From JAXMHQ01 sp046346665 (GTDB lineage: Bacteria; Verrucomicrobiota; Verrucomicrobiia; Limisphaerales; JAXMHQ01), in contig JAXMHQ010000023.1 in assembly GCA_046346665.1 (NCBI GenBank), forward strand, positions 20,723 through 84,722: a stretch of 64,000 nt of DNA, written 5' to 3'. The position numbers and the translations under genes were made by a program. Positions 17,825-25,900 of the stretch are shown piece by piece. The notes under the pieces were generated by a model. The model was given only the letters and a program-made list of their open reading frames with translations. It was not told the DNA's origin and made no database searches. Each line of letters starts with the position of its first letter. Positions within the stretch are counted from its first letter, which is position 1.

Positions 17825-19713
17825 GACGCCCCCTTCCCGGCGAAAGCGCCGCCGTCGGCCAGGTCCATGATCTGCAACAACGCGGTTTCTCGGTACAATC
17901 CCGGCCAGCGACACAACTCGCGATGGTTGCCCGATTGAATCAATTCGCCGCCGTCCAGCACCAGCACCCGGTCCGCGCGCGATAACAAGCTCAGCCGGCT
18001 CGACACCACGAACGTCGTCCGCCCCGCCATCGCCTCGCGCAATGCCGTCACGATCTCGTTCTCCGTCCGCGCATCGACCGACGCGGTGGGATCGTCCAGG
18101 ATCAGGATCGGCGGTTCGAGCAACAGGGCCCGAGCCAGGGCGAGCCGCTGGCGCTGGCCCCCGGACAAATCCACCCCCGACTCGCCCAGCACCGTGTCGT
18201 AGCCTTTCGGCAGCGCGGCGATGAAATCGTGGGCCGACGCAATCCGCGCCGCGCGCTCGATCTCGGCCGCGGTGGCGTGCGGATGGCCGAAGGCGATGTT
18301 GGCCGCCACGGTGTTCGAAAACAAAAAGCTCTCCTGGTAGACGATCCCGATCTGGCGCCGGTAGGCGTCCAGGTCGAGGTCCCGAAGATCGCGCCCGTCC
18401 GCCAGCACGCGGCCGCTGCGCGGATCGTAAAACCGCGGCAGCAACCCCAGCAGCGCGCTCTTGCCGGAACCGGTCATGCCGAAGATGCCAATAACTTCGC
18501 CCGGCCGGACTTCGAATGAAACCTCCTTGAGCACCGGCGCGTCGTCGCTGTAGCCGAACGAAACCTTTTCGAAAACGATGCCCCCCTGGAGCCGCGGCGG
18601 CACGATCGCGCCCGGCCGGGTTTGGACCTCCACCGGCGTGTCGAGCACCTCGAAGACGCGGCGCGCCGCGGCGAGGCTTTGTTCGATGGAATTGGCGATG
18701 GTCGACAGGTTCGCGACCTGCCCGGTGAACTGCTGCAGCAAGCCGGCGAACACCACCAGCCCGCCGCCCAGCGAGATTTGTCCGTGCACATACAGCCAGC
18801 CGCCGTATGCGAACAGGATCACCAGGCTGAGCTGCGACAGCAATTGCGTGCCGGGCGTGAAGATCGACAGGTCCCAAAAAATGCGCTGCTGCTGGGCGGA
18901 CACACGGTCGTTGGCGGATTCGAACCGCGCGACCTGGTGTTGTTCGGCGGCAAATCCCTTGACTGTCTGCATCCCGCGCACGGATTCGCTGAACAACAGG
19001 ACCATGTCGTCGGACAATTCCCGGTTCTTGAGATAGCCCGGTCGCAGCCGCCTCGAATAATAATGGGCCAGCAGCCAGAGCGGCACGGAGACCGACAGAC
19101 ACGCGACCGTCAGCGCAGGGTGAAGGCGCCACATGAATACGCCGTAGGCCACCAGCGTGAGCACCATGTTCAATCCCTGCAGCAGCACGCCGTCGACGAA
19201 CAACCGGGTGTTTTGAACGTCGCCCGTGACCCGGTTGAAAATGGAATTGGACCCGTGCCGGTCGAAGAAGCTGAAGCTGAGCCGCTGCAGCTTCGCGTAA
19301 AGTTGCGCGCGCAATTCCGGGACGATCTCCCCCTGGGTCAGCCGCGCCGTCAGCATGTTGTAGGCGTACGTCAACCCCGCCCGCACCAGCGCCTGGAGCA
19401 GGATCGCCAGCGACAGCACCGCCACCACCCGCAGCGCCGTCCAGTCCGCCGGCGGCGACCAGCCGAAACCATAAACGGGCGCCGGCTGCGAAGGATCGAG
19501 CGCGTGCCGGATGACGTCGATCACCACGCCCAGCAACTGCAATCCCGCCAGCCCGAGCAACAGCAGCACGATGCTGAGCGCGAGGGACAGCAGGCAGTCG
19601 CGCCGGAACTGCCAGGCCAGCCCCAGCAGCCGCCGCACGAGTTCGCGCGTGGAATAGCGCGAATCGATCGGGAGGGTCGGATTGGGTTCGCCGGGTTTCA
19701 GACGAGATACCAT
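17821..19713 (-). CDS. ABC exporter half-transporter with degenerate ATP site
   Basis: The 630-residue protein starts at MVSRLKPGE; further upstream the frame runs into repeat DNA. The six-helix membrane domain spans about 35-345. In the ATPase domain Walker A is GMTGSGKS (412-419) and the signature is LSGGQ (516-520). Walker B ends ILDDPTAS, so the catalytic Glu position is Asp541, and the H-loop reads VVSSRL, so the switch His is Ser572. These losses are the mark of the degenerate-site subunit in heterodimeric type IV exporters. The partner gene follows with an ATGA overlap. Confidence 0.88.
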   Translation of the reverse strand: MVSRLKPGEPNPTLPIDSRYSTRELVRRLLGLAWQFRRDCLLSLALSIVLLLLGLAGLQLLGVVIDVIRHALDPSQPAPVYGFGWSPPADWTALRVVAVLSLAILLQALVRAGLTYAYNMLTARLTQGEIVPELRAQLYAKLQRLSFSFFDRHGSNSIFNRVTGDVQNTRLFVDGVLLQGLNMVLTLVAYGVFMWRLHPALTVACLSVSVPLWLLAHYYSRRLRPGYLKNRELSDDMVLLFSESVRGMQTVKGFAAEQHQVARFESANDRVSAQQQRIFWDLSIFTPGTQLLSQLSLVILFAYGGWLYVHGQISLGGGLVVFAGLLQQFTGQVANLSTIANSIEQSLAAARRVFEVLDTPVEVQTRPGAIVPPRLQGGIVFEKVSFGYSDDAPVLKEVSFEVRPGEVIGIFGMTGSGKSALLGLLPRFYDPRSGRVLADGRDLRDLDLDAYRRQIGIVYQESFLFSNTVAANIAFGHPHATAAEIERAARIASAHDFIAALPKGYDTVLGESGVDLSGGQRQRLALARALLLEPPILILDDPTASVDARTENEIVTALREAMAGRTTFVVSSRLSLLSRADRVLVLDGGELIQSGNHRELCRWPGLYRETALLQIMDLADGGAFAGKGAS

Positions 19714-19757
19714 GCCCCAACCGGGTTGCAGGTGGCAAGTGGCCGATTCGAGCAGGT

Positions 19758-19936
19758 AGCAGCCGACGTGAGGAGGCTCTGATCCATTCGTCTCTCGCAC
19801 CACGGCTCATGCCGAGACAGAGATGGAGTCTCGTTACCTCGACTCCTACATCAGTTGTGGTAGGAGTCGACGTCAGGAGACTCACTCTGGTTTCTGAAAC
19901 CAGGATTCCGCATTCCGCACTCCGCATTCCGCACTT
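19758..19936. repeat. Composite repeat region: GACTCCTAC hairpin plus GCGGAATGCGGAGT words
   Basis: An inverted repeat has arms at 19826-19849 (GAGTCTC...CTCGACTCCTAC) and 19860-19883 (GTAGGAGTCGAC...GAGACTC). A related single arm AGCAGCCGACGTGAGGAGG lies at 19758-19780. From 19906 to 19936 the words ATTCCGC and ACTCCGC alternate; the same words occur at 34961-34986. The nucleotidyltransferase stop codon (TAG 19939-19937) directly abuts the word repeat. No gene is visible between the ABC genes and this point. Confidence 0.7.
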
Positions 19937-20749
19937 CTAAAACCCCCGCAGCTCCGTGCTGCTCCGCGCGGGCAGACCGGCAGCGGGCTCGCGTTTCAAC
20001 ACCAGGTACTCAATCCCCTGCGCCGCGCAATATTCCCGCTTCCCACCCTTGTCGCCGTCCGCATTCACCGCGTAAATGTCCGGCTTCAATCGCTCGATCT
20101 CCGGCGCCGCATCGAGCCAGCCGTCCCCGGTGGAAACCAGCGCCTGAGTCACGTGCCGGACGGATGCCACGGCATATCGCCTCTCCTGGTCCGACTGAAG
20201 CGGGTGCCCCGGCCCTTTCAACAGCCGGATATTCGCGTCGTGCCCGAGGATCACATACAAATCCCCGTAACCCGCCACTTCCTCAAAAAACCGAACGTGC
20301 CCCGAATGCAGCCAGTCGTAACAACCGGTCACCACCACCTTCTTTCTCCCGGCGCCGGGAGACGCCGGCACTTCCGGAAAACCGGCCAGCGCCGATTCCG
20401 GCAGCACGCGCCAGTCGACGCCGCGAGCCGCGCACCAGTCGCGCCTGGCCGCCGTGTCCTGCCCCTGCTCCGCCACCCAGCACGCGCCTGCGCCCGGGAC
20501 CGGACCGGGCAACGCGTCCGGATCCGCGACCTCAAACAATTCCACCCGGCCCACAAATCGAACCGAGTTCAGGAAATACAGCCGCTCCGCCTCAGGAAAT
20601 TTCGGCGGCGCACCCTGCACGCGGCGGATGGCGGCATCGGACCACAACCGCACCGTGACCGGGCCGAGCCGGGACGCCTCGTGCAGGAACCGCAGGTGCC
20701 GCGGCCGGAGATTGTCGAACGCGCCGGAGACGATGATTTCGGAGTTCAT
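19937..20749 (-). CDS. Two-domain HIGH-type nucleotidyltransferase (RfaE2/cytidylyltransferase-like), first domain degenerate
   Basis: The protein has 270 residues and is internally duplicated. The second domain (about 136-270) has TGCYDWLHSGHVRFFE with the HxGH catalytic motif (H148-H151) and the terminal RSSTELRGF, corresponding to the family's ISST-x-IR motif. The first domain starts in the same way (SGAFDNLRPRHLRFLHEAS), but HxGH reads RPRH, so it has probably lost activity. Such enzymes transfer CMP or AMP onto a sugar phosphate or polyol phosphate. It overlaps the GHMP kinase gene by one base (TGATG), suggesting kinase-then-nucleotidyltransferase steps on one sugar. Confidence 0.75.
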   Translation of the reverse strand: MNSEIIVSGAFDNLRPRHLRFLHEASRLGPVTVRLWSDAAIRRVQGAPPKFPEAERLYFLNSVRFVGRVELFEVADPDALPGPVPGAGACWVAEQGQDTAARRDWCAARGVDWRVLPESALAGFPEVPASPGAGRKKVVVTGCYDWLHSGHVRFFEEVAGYGDLYVILGHDANIRLLKGPGHPLQSDQERRYAVASVRHVTQALVSTGDGWLDAAPEIERLKPDIYAVNADGDKGGKREYCAAQGIEYLVLKREPAAGLPARSSTELRGF

Positions 20750-21537
20750 CACGAAAGGCGGATTTTGATTTTGAAAGCGCCGGGAACGGGCGTTTCAGAC
20801 ACGACGAACAGGTAGCCGCCGCCGCAGCCGGAATACATCGCACCGGGATAATTCAACTGGTACGCCTTGAGCAGCGAGGCGAGATCCACCTTGAGCAGCG
20901 GGTGGCGGACCACGCGGGGCAGGATGGCTTCCCAGCAGCGCATGCATTCGTTCATGGACTCGCCAAGCGCCGACAGGTCGCGCGCGCGGATGGCGTCGAA
21001 GCACGCCCGCCCGCTGTTCCCGAGCCGCCCGATCCACCGGCTGCCCAGCCGTTTCACGCCGAGCGGACTGTAGCCCTCCGGGCGCGGTTCCACCGGCAGG
21101 ATGTGCAACACGCGTTCCAGCCAGCGCGCGGAGGCCGCGGTGCGGAGCGATTCGATGTGCGCCGGAAAAACGCCGCCGTGCACCCGCGCATCGTAATCGA
21201 GCCGGCTGATGCCCGGGTAAATGATCCCGATCATGTCCTGGGACCCGCTCGGGTTGGCCTGCCCGGCGTTTTCGGCGGCGTACAATTCGCGCACGAGGGC
21301 GGCTGGATCGCGCCGCGGCAGGCGTCCGCCCCACAGTTTTTGCGCGACGGCGCGCGTCCCGCTGGCGCATCCCGCGCGGTTCATGAACCGGAACTCCGGC
21401 TCGAGCGACACCACGACCATGGATCCGGGCGGATCCGGGTTGTGTCGCGACACGAACGGCTGGTCGATCCAGCCGCCCGCCAGTGCGATGCGGTTGGGGA
21501 TGGAGCCGAGGGCGCGGGCCAGCGAGGGCGGGTTCAC
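20749..21537 (-). CDS. GHMP-family sugar kinase-like protein
   Basis: The 262-residue protein starts at GTG 21537, which overlaps the fucosidase stop (GTGA). The N-terminus IALAGGWIDQPFVS resembles GHMP motif 1 (PGRVxL). GCASGTRAVAQKLWGG occupies the place of the glycine/serine phosphate loop (GLGSSAA), SGSQDMIGIIYPG matches the QD-containing motif, and YSGCGGGYLFVVSE is motif 3. The altered loop and short length make ATP use uncertain. Family members phosphorylate galactose, fucose, heptose and similar sugars. Coupling to a fucosidase and a nucleotidyltransferase suggests a sugar-1-phosphate salvage route; the substrate is not known. Confidence 0.65.
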   Translation of the reverse strand: MNPPSLARALGSIPNRIALAGGWIDQPFVSRHNPDPPGSMVVVSLEPEFRFMNRAGCASGTRAVAQKLWGGRLPRRDPAALVRELYAAENAGQANPSGSQDMIGIIYPGISRLDYDARVHGGVFPAHIESLRTAASARWLERVLHILPVEPRPEGYSPLGVKRLGSRWIGRLGNSGRACFDAIRARDLSALGESMNECMRCWEAILPRVVRHPLLKVDLASLLKAYQLNYPGAMYSGCGGGYLFVVSETPVPGAFKIKIRLS

Positions 21538-23516
21538 GGCTGATCCGGGATGAGTTGAACCGAGCGCAGGTTGATGCCCTGCCAGCTCTCGGCGGATTTC
21601 GACCGGACTTTGAGTTCAAAAGGTCTCCCATCCGGGAGGGTGAGCTTGCCGGCACTGAACAGGTTGAACACGGTCCAATCGCCGGTTGACGGCGGCCGCA
21701 CTTCAATCGTTTGACCGCCGAGTTCGATTACAAAATCGGGCCGGCCGTGAATGGTGCCGCTCTCGACGGTCACGCGGTAGACGCCCGGTTTGGCCTGGCC
21801 GGTCCAGGAAACCCAGTCTTCCGAGCGATCCCAGTAACCGATATTCGGGATGCCGCCCTTTTCCTCCAGTTGCACGTTGTCCCCGTGCAACACGGCCTTG
21901 TCGGCGCTGAACACCAGGCGGCCGAACGCGTCGGGCATAACCACCTTCGGCGCCTCGGACTCCGCGGCGACCGGGACCGGCGCGAGGCCGGAACCCGTGA
22001 TGCGCAGCGAGCAGGCCAGGTCGCTGACCGGTTTGGCGGGCAGTTGCACCGTCAAGCCGTTCGTGGTCTGGGTGAACGCCAGCGGGCCCTCGTGCCCGAG
22101 CAGTTCCACTTCCTCAACCCGGTTCCGCGCCGGGTCGGCCGTGGAGGCGAGCGATTGGATCCGGAACCGGCCGCCCTCGGGCCAGCCGAGCGCGATGGCA
22201 TACAGCGTTGCCCCGCGGGTGGTGAACCGGATGTCCTTCGCCGAATACTGGAAGTTCTCCTTGAACGCGCCGCCTTTCACGCGGACCGGCCCCTCGCCGT
22301 AAACCTGCCAGGGACGCGTGCCGTAAATCGCCTCGCCGTTCACCTCCGTCCACTGCGCGAGATCGCCTAACATGGTCTCAACTTCTGGATCCAGCGACCC
22401 GTCGGGCCGCAGCACGACGTTTAACAGCAGGTTGCCGTTCTTGCTGACGATGTCGGCCAGCATGTGCACCGTCCAGCGCACGGGCTGGTATTTCCAGTGG
22501 CGATTGTAAAACCAGTCGCCGATGGAGGTGTCGGTCTGCCACGGATACGGGTTGATGCCGCCGTTGACACCGCGTTCGTAATCCTGCACCCAGCGGCCGC
22601 CGGAAGGCTCCTTGCAGTTGTAAACCGCCGTCGCCCGGCCGTCGTGGCCCTGCGCGCTCAGGTTGTAGAGATTGGCGATCTGGCTCAGGCCGACTTCGTT
22701 TTCGAAAGCAACGCCGCCGTCGCTGTAAAGCAGGTCGGGGCGGTAATTGTCGACCAGCTCCTGGATTTCATTGTACCACTGCTGCTGCCAGCGGGGATCC
22801 TTGCTGTACCACTGGTTGTCGCCGGGTTGAGCCGGGAAATGGTAGAGGTCCCAGTAATTCGAATTGGCGCCGTCATAAGGGACGCCGGCGAACGGGCCGT
22901 TGGTGTCGGCGCGGTGGGCCGACTGGAACCAGGTGAAGCTGGCGCCGAGATGCTCCGACACCCCGAACGGCAGGCCCTGCTTGCGCGCCGCGGCCTGCCA
23001 CTCGCCCACCACGTCGCGCTTCGGCCCCATGTTCACGGAGTTCCAGCGGTGAAGCTTCGAGTTCCACAGGAAGAAATCGTCATGATGCACCCCCATGCTC
23101 ACGAAATACCGCGCGCCGGCCTTTTTGTAGAGCCCCATCAGCCGCTCCGGGTCCCACTTCTCCGCTTTCCACAGCGGGATGATGTCCTTCCAGCCGTTCG
23201 TCGACGGATGCCCGAACCGTTTCAGGTGATCCTGGTAATCCGGATCGCCCTGCTCGTACATCTTGCGCGCATACCAGTCGCCTTCCATGGGCACCGCCTG
23301 CGGCCCCCAGTGCGCCCAGATGCCGAACTTGGCGTCGCGGAACCAGTCCGGGCAGGTGTAATTCGTCAGCGAATCGCGCGTGCCCTGGAACGGGCCGGGG
23401 GCGATGGGAAGCGACAGCTCGGCGGCGGCGAGGGTGGACGCGCCGAGAACCAGGGCCCAGGCCGCGCCGGCCGCGCGCCGCAGGGTCCCGCCAATGGGAT
23501 AATGTTGGGCATTCAT
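21534..23516 (-). CDS. GH29 family alpha-L-fucosidase, secreted
   Basis: The 660-residue protein has an N-terminal signal peptide (ALVLGASTLAAAE). The GH29 barrel shows WFRDAKFGIWAHWG, the substrate-binding pair in GVHHDDFFLW (H144-D147), and DLLYSDGG with the nucleophile D266. About 230 C-terminal residues form beta-rich accessory domains after the barrel. It releases L-fucose from glycans or fucoidan outside the cytoplasm. It lies about 115 bp downstream of the epimerase gene and overlaps the kinase gene by four bases, so the fucosidase, kinase and nucleotidyltransferase are translationally coupled. Confidence 0.92.
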   Translation of the reverse strand: MNAQHYPIGGTLRRAAGAAWALVLGASTLAAAELSLPIAPGPFQGTRDSLTNYTCPDWFRDAKFGIWAHWGPQAVPMEGDWYARKMYEQGDPDYQDHLKRFGHPSTNGWKDIIPLWKAEKWDPERLMGLYKKAGARYFVSMGVHHDDFFLWNSKLHRWNSVNMGPKRDVVGEWQAAARKQGLPFGVSEHLGASFTWFQSAHRADTNGPFAGVPYDGANSNYWDLYHFPAQPGDNQWYSKDPRWQQQWYNEIQELVDNYRPDLLYSDGGVAFENEVGLSQIANLYNLSAQGHDGRATAVYNCKEPSGGRWVQDYERGVNGGINPYPWQTDTSIGDWFYNRHWKYQPVRWTVHMLADIVSKNGNLLLNVVLRPDGSLDPEVETMLGDLAQWTEVNGEAIYGTRPWQVYGEGPVRVKGGAFKENFQYSAKDIRFTTRGATLYAIALGWPEGGRFRIQSLASTADPARNRVEEVELLGHEGPLAFTQTTNGLTVQLPAKPVSDLACSLRITGSGLAPVPVAAESEAPKVVMPDAFGRLVFSADKAVLHGDNVQLEEKGGIPNIGYWDRSEDWVSWTGQAKPGVYRVTVESGTIHGRPDFVIELGGQTIEVRPPSTGDWTVFNLFSAGKLTLPDGRPFELKVRSKSAESWQGINLRSVQLIPDQP

Positions 23517-23631
23517 GATGAATTCTCCTGAAACGGTTTGGACTTGAGATTCGGTTTAAGGCAATAGGGTTCCTGCGCCGGGCGTGGGCCCGGCGGAACA
23601 AACACTGGAAAAACGGGACGACCGGGGCGGC

Positions 23632-24681
23632 TCAGCCGATGCCGACGCGCTTGCCGGCTTTGCGGGCGTGATACTGTTCCTTGATCCACTTGTAAGTGGC
23701 GGCCAGGCCCTTGTCCAACGTCGTGTTGGGCTCCCAGCCGAGCACCTGCTGGATGAAGGTATTGTCCGAGTTCCGGCCTGCCACACCCTTCGGCGCGCCC
23801 AGGTCATACTTCCGGTTCATCTTCACCCCGGCGATCTTCTCAATCTTGGACAACAGCTCGTTGATCGACACCAGTTCGCTCGAACCCAGGTTGATCGGGG
23901 TCGCGATCAGGTCGTCGCAATGCGTGATCATGTCGATGCCCTTCACGCAATCGTCGATATACATGAAGCTGCGGGTCTGGTGGCCGTCGCCCCAGATCGT
24001 GATCTCCTTCTTGCCCGTGTCGATGGCCTGGATCACCTTCCGGCACAGCGCGGCCGGCGCCTTTTCGCGTCCGCCATCCCACGTGCCGTGCGGCCCGTAA
24101 ACGTTGTGGAAGCGGGCGATGGCGGTTTTCATGCCGCGCTCGGCCCAGTATTCCTCGCAGAACATTTCCGAAATCAGCTTTTCCCAGCCGTAACCGCGCT
24201 CGGCCATCGCCGGGTAGGCGTCGGATTCCTTCAATGCGCGCACCTTCGGGTCCTTTTGCAGGAGCGTGTTGTAGGCGCAGGCGGAGCTGGAATAAAAGTA
24301 ACGGCGCACCCCGGCCCGGTAGGCGGCCTCGATCATGTGGGTGTTGATCAGGATGGAGCGGAGGCATTCGACGCGGAAACGCTCGATGAATCCCATGCCG
24401 CCCATGTCGGCGGCGAGCTGGTAAACCTCCACCGCCCCTTCGCACACCCGGCGGCAGTTCAACTCGTCGCTCACATCCAGGCAGAGCGATTCCACGCCGG
24501 GAACGCGCAGGTACCATTCGTAAAGCGGTTTCTTGTCCACCGCGCGGATCCGGGTGAAGCCTTTCTTCGTGAAATACCGCGCCAGGTTGCCGCCAATGAA
24601 GCCGCCCGCACCCGTGATGACAATCAAATCGTCCTTCCGCAGAACCGGATCCTTCTCAACCAATCGTTTCGTCGTTTCCAT
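23632..24681 (-). CDS. GDP-mannose 3,5-epimerase-like NAD-dependent epimerase
   Basis: The 349-residue protein is an extended SDR. It has the Rossmann motif TGAGGFIG (23-30), AADMGGMGFI, SSSACAYN with C135 at the position of the catalytic Cys of plant GME, Y164-x3-K168, and FHNVYGPHGTWDGGREKAPAA with GRNSDN near the end. These match GDP-mannose 3,5-epimerase closely. The product would be GDP-L-galactose or GDP-L-gulose, a donor for surface polysaccharide or a precursor shared with the neighbouring sugar genes. It is divergent from the AraC regulator, with an inverted repeat between them. Confidence 0.85.
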   Translation of the reverse strand: METTKRLVEKDPVLRKDDLIVITGAGGFIGGNLARYFTKKGFTRIRAVDKKPLYEWYLRVPGVESLCLDVSDELNCRRVCEGAVEVYQLAADMGGMGFIERFRVECLRSILINTHMIEAAYRAGVRRYFYSSSACAYNTLLQKDPKVRALKESDAYPAMAERGYGWEKLISEMFCEEYWAERGMKTAIARFHNVYGPHGTWDGGREKAPAALCRKVIQAIDTGKKEITIWGDGHQTRSFMYIDDCVKGIDMITHCDDLIATPINLGSSELVSINELLSKIEKIAGVKMNRKYDLGAPKGVAGRNSDNTFIQQVLGWEPNTTLDKGLAATYKWIKEQYHARKAGKRVGIG

Positions 24682-24724
24682 ATTTTAGAGTTTCGCGGCG
24701 CGGCCTGCACGGCCCCGGCCTATC

Positions 24725-24747
24725 GTAAATTGACTTTTCAAGTTTAC
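24725..24747. promoter_or_regulatory. Inverted repeat in divergent promoter region (operator candidate)
   Basis: Arms GTAAATTGA and TCAAGTTTAC flank a 4-nt centre, between the divergent epimerase and AraC genes. The repeat includes a TTGACT that could be a -35 box for the plus strand. It is the only AT-rich symmetric site in the spacer and a natural target for the adjacent AraC protein, which is inference. Confidence 0.45.
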
Positions 24748-24774
24748 GAGGGTGGAGAATAATGGCGGAGAACC

Positions 24775-25716
24775 GTGAGTGGCAATGACTATCCTTTGCC
24801 ATCGCATGACGATTTTTTGCCTTCATCCATGAAACCGCAGCCGGAGGCAGCGGCGACCGGCACCGGGTTGCCGGAGTTTTTCTCGCTCCAGGTGTCCGAG
24901 GAACGCCGGTTTTACCTCGATCTCAACCCGCCGCGCGGCCGGCCGCTGTCGGTGGTTTGCGGCGGCCTGGAGCACACCACGCCGGATTATTCCATCCGCC
25001 GCCAGGGGTTCCCGTTTTACTGCATCGAATACGTCGGGCGCGGCCAGGGGCGGCTGAAGCTCGGGCGCCGCTCCTATTCGCTGCAACCCGGCCGGGTGTT
25101 CGGCTACGGGCCGACGGTGCCGCACGAGATCACCAGCGATCCCGGGGCGCCGCTCGTGAAATATTTCGTGAACTTCACCGGCCGGCGCGGGCCGGAACTG
25201 CTCCGCTCCTGCGGCCTCGGCCCGCACGGAGTTCTCCAGTGTTTCCCCCCGAACGAACTCCAGCCGATCTTCGACGAACTCATCCATTGCGGCCAGCGCC
25301 GCGGCGCCCGGCACCGGGAACTCTGCGCCGGGCTGCTCGATTGCCTGGCCCTGAAAATCGCCGGCTGCCGCGTCCCGCCCAACGAACTCGAGACGCTCGC
25401 CTTCCGCACCTACCAGCGCTGCCGGCTGCATATCCAGGAACATTTCCGACGGCTCCGCTCCCTCGACCAGATCAGCCGCGAATGCCGGGTGAACAACGCC
25501 TACCTGTGCCGCCTGTTCCGGCGTTACGAACATCAAAGCCCCTACCAATATTTGCTCCGGCTCAAAATGAACCTCGCCGCGGACCTCATCCAGAATCCCT
25601 CCGCGCTCGTCAAACAGGTCACCGAGGAAGTCGGATTCACCGACCCGTTCCACTTCTCCCGCGCCTTCAAAAGCGTCTTCGGCATGTCCCCCGACCGGTT
25701 CCGGAAATGGAGATAA
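24775..25716 (+). CDS. AraC family transcriptional regulator
   Basis: The 313-residue protein starts at GTG 24775, preceded by GGCGGAGAA at good spacing; ATG 24829 has no such site. The N-terminal half is a cupin-type sensing domain (IEYVGRGQGRLKLGRRSYSL, VFGYGPTVPHEI). The C-terminal half carries two helix-turn-helix motifs, the first around LDQISRECRVNNAYLCRLFRR and the second in VTEEVGFTDPFHFSRAFK, ending in the classical GMSPDRFRKW. It probably controls the divergent epimerase and the fucosidase-kinase genes in response to a sugar; effector unknown. Confidence 0.9.
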   Translation: MSGNDYPLPSHDDFLPSSMKPQPEAAATGTGLPEFFSLQVSEERRFYLDLNPPRGRPLSVVCGGLEHTTPDYSIRRQGFPFYCIEYVGRGQGRLKLGRRSYSLQPGRVFGYGPTVPHEITSDPGAPLVKYFVNFTGRRGPELLRSCGLGPHGVLQCFPPNELQPIFDELIHCGQRRGARHRELCAGLLDCLALKIAGCRVPPNELETLAFRTYQRCRLHIQEHFRRLRSLDQISRECRVNNAYLCRLFRRYEHQSPYQYLLRLKMNLAADLIQNPSALVKQVTEEVGFTDPFHFSRAFKSVFGMSPDRFRKWR

Positions 25717-25775
25717 ACGGATTGCTGGGTGGCGGGTGGGGCGAGCGGGTGGGGCGAGACTCCGTCGAGCCCTGA

Positions 25776-25900
25776 CAATCCATTGGATTGATGGATTATT
25801 GGATAGCTGGATTTATGGATAAGGCACGGCAGACCTCGCATCCAACAATCCAACAATCCATGTATCCATTTATCCAAAAATCCAGGAATCCCCTAATCCC
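25776..25900. repeat. GGATNN word-repeat hairpin between convergent genes
   Basis: Left half: repeated TGGATT/GGATTA/GGATAG words. Right half: repeated ATCCAA/ATCCAT words. Together they form a long imperfect hairpin. The stop codon of the minus-strand acetyltransferase (TAG 25895-25893) is contained in the outermost GGATTAG word. Presumed bidirectional terminator. Confidence 0.8.

Noticed and set aside
15929..19927. Single 1332-residue frame covering both ABC transporter genes
   Set aside because: The N-terminal 700 residues are out of frame with the conserved half-transporter; two separate genes with an ATGA overlap explain all motifs.
25776..25900. CRISPR array
   Set aside because: The words are 6-8 nt, irregularly spaced and self-complementary between halves, with no constant 23-40-nt repeat and spacer structure or cas genes.
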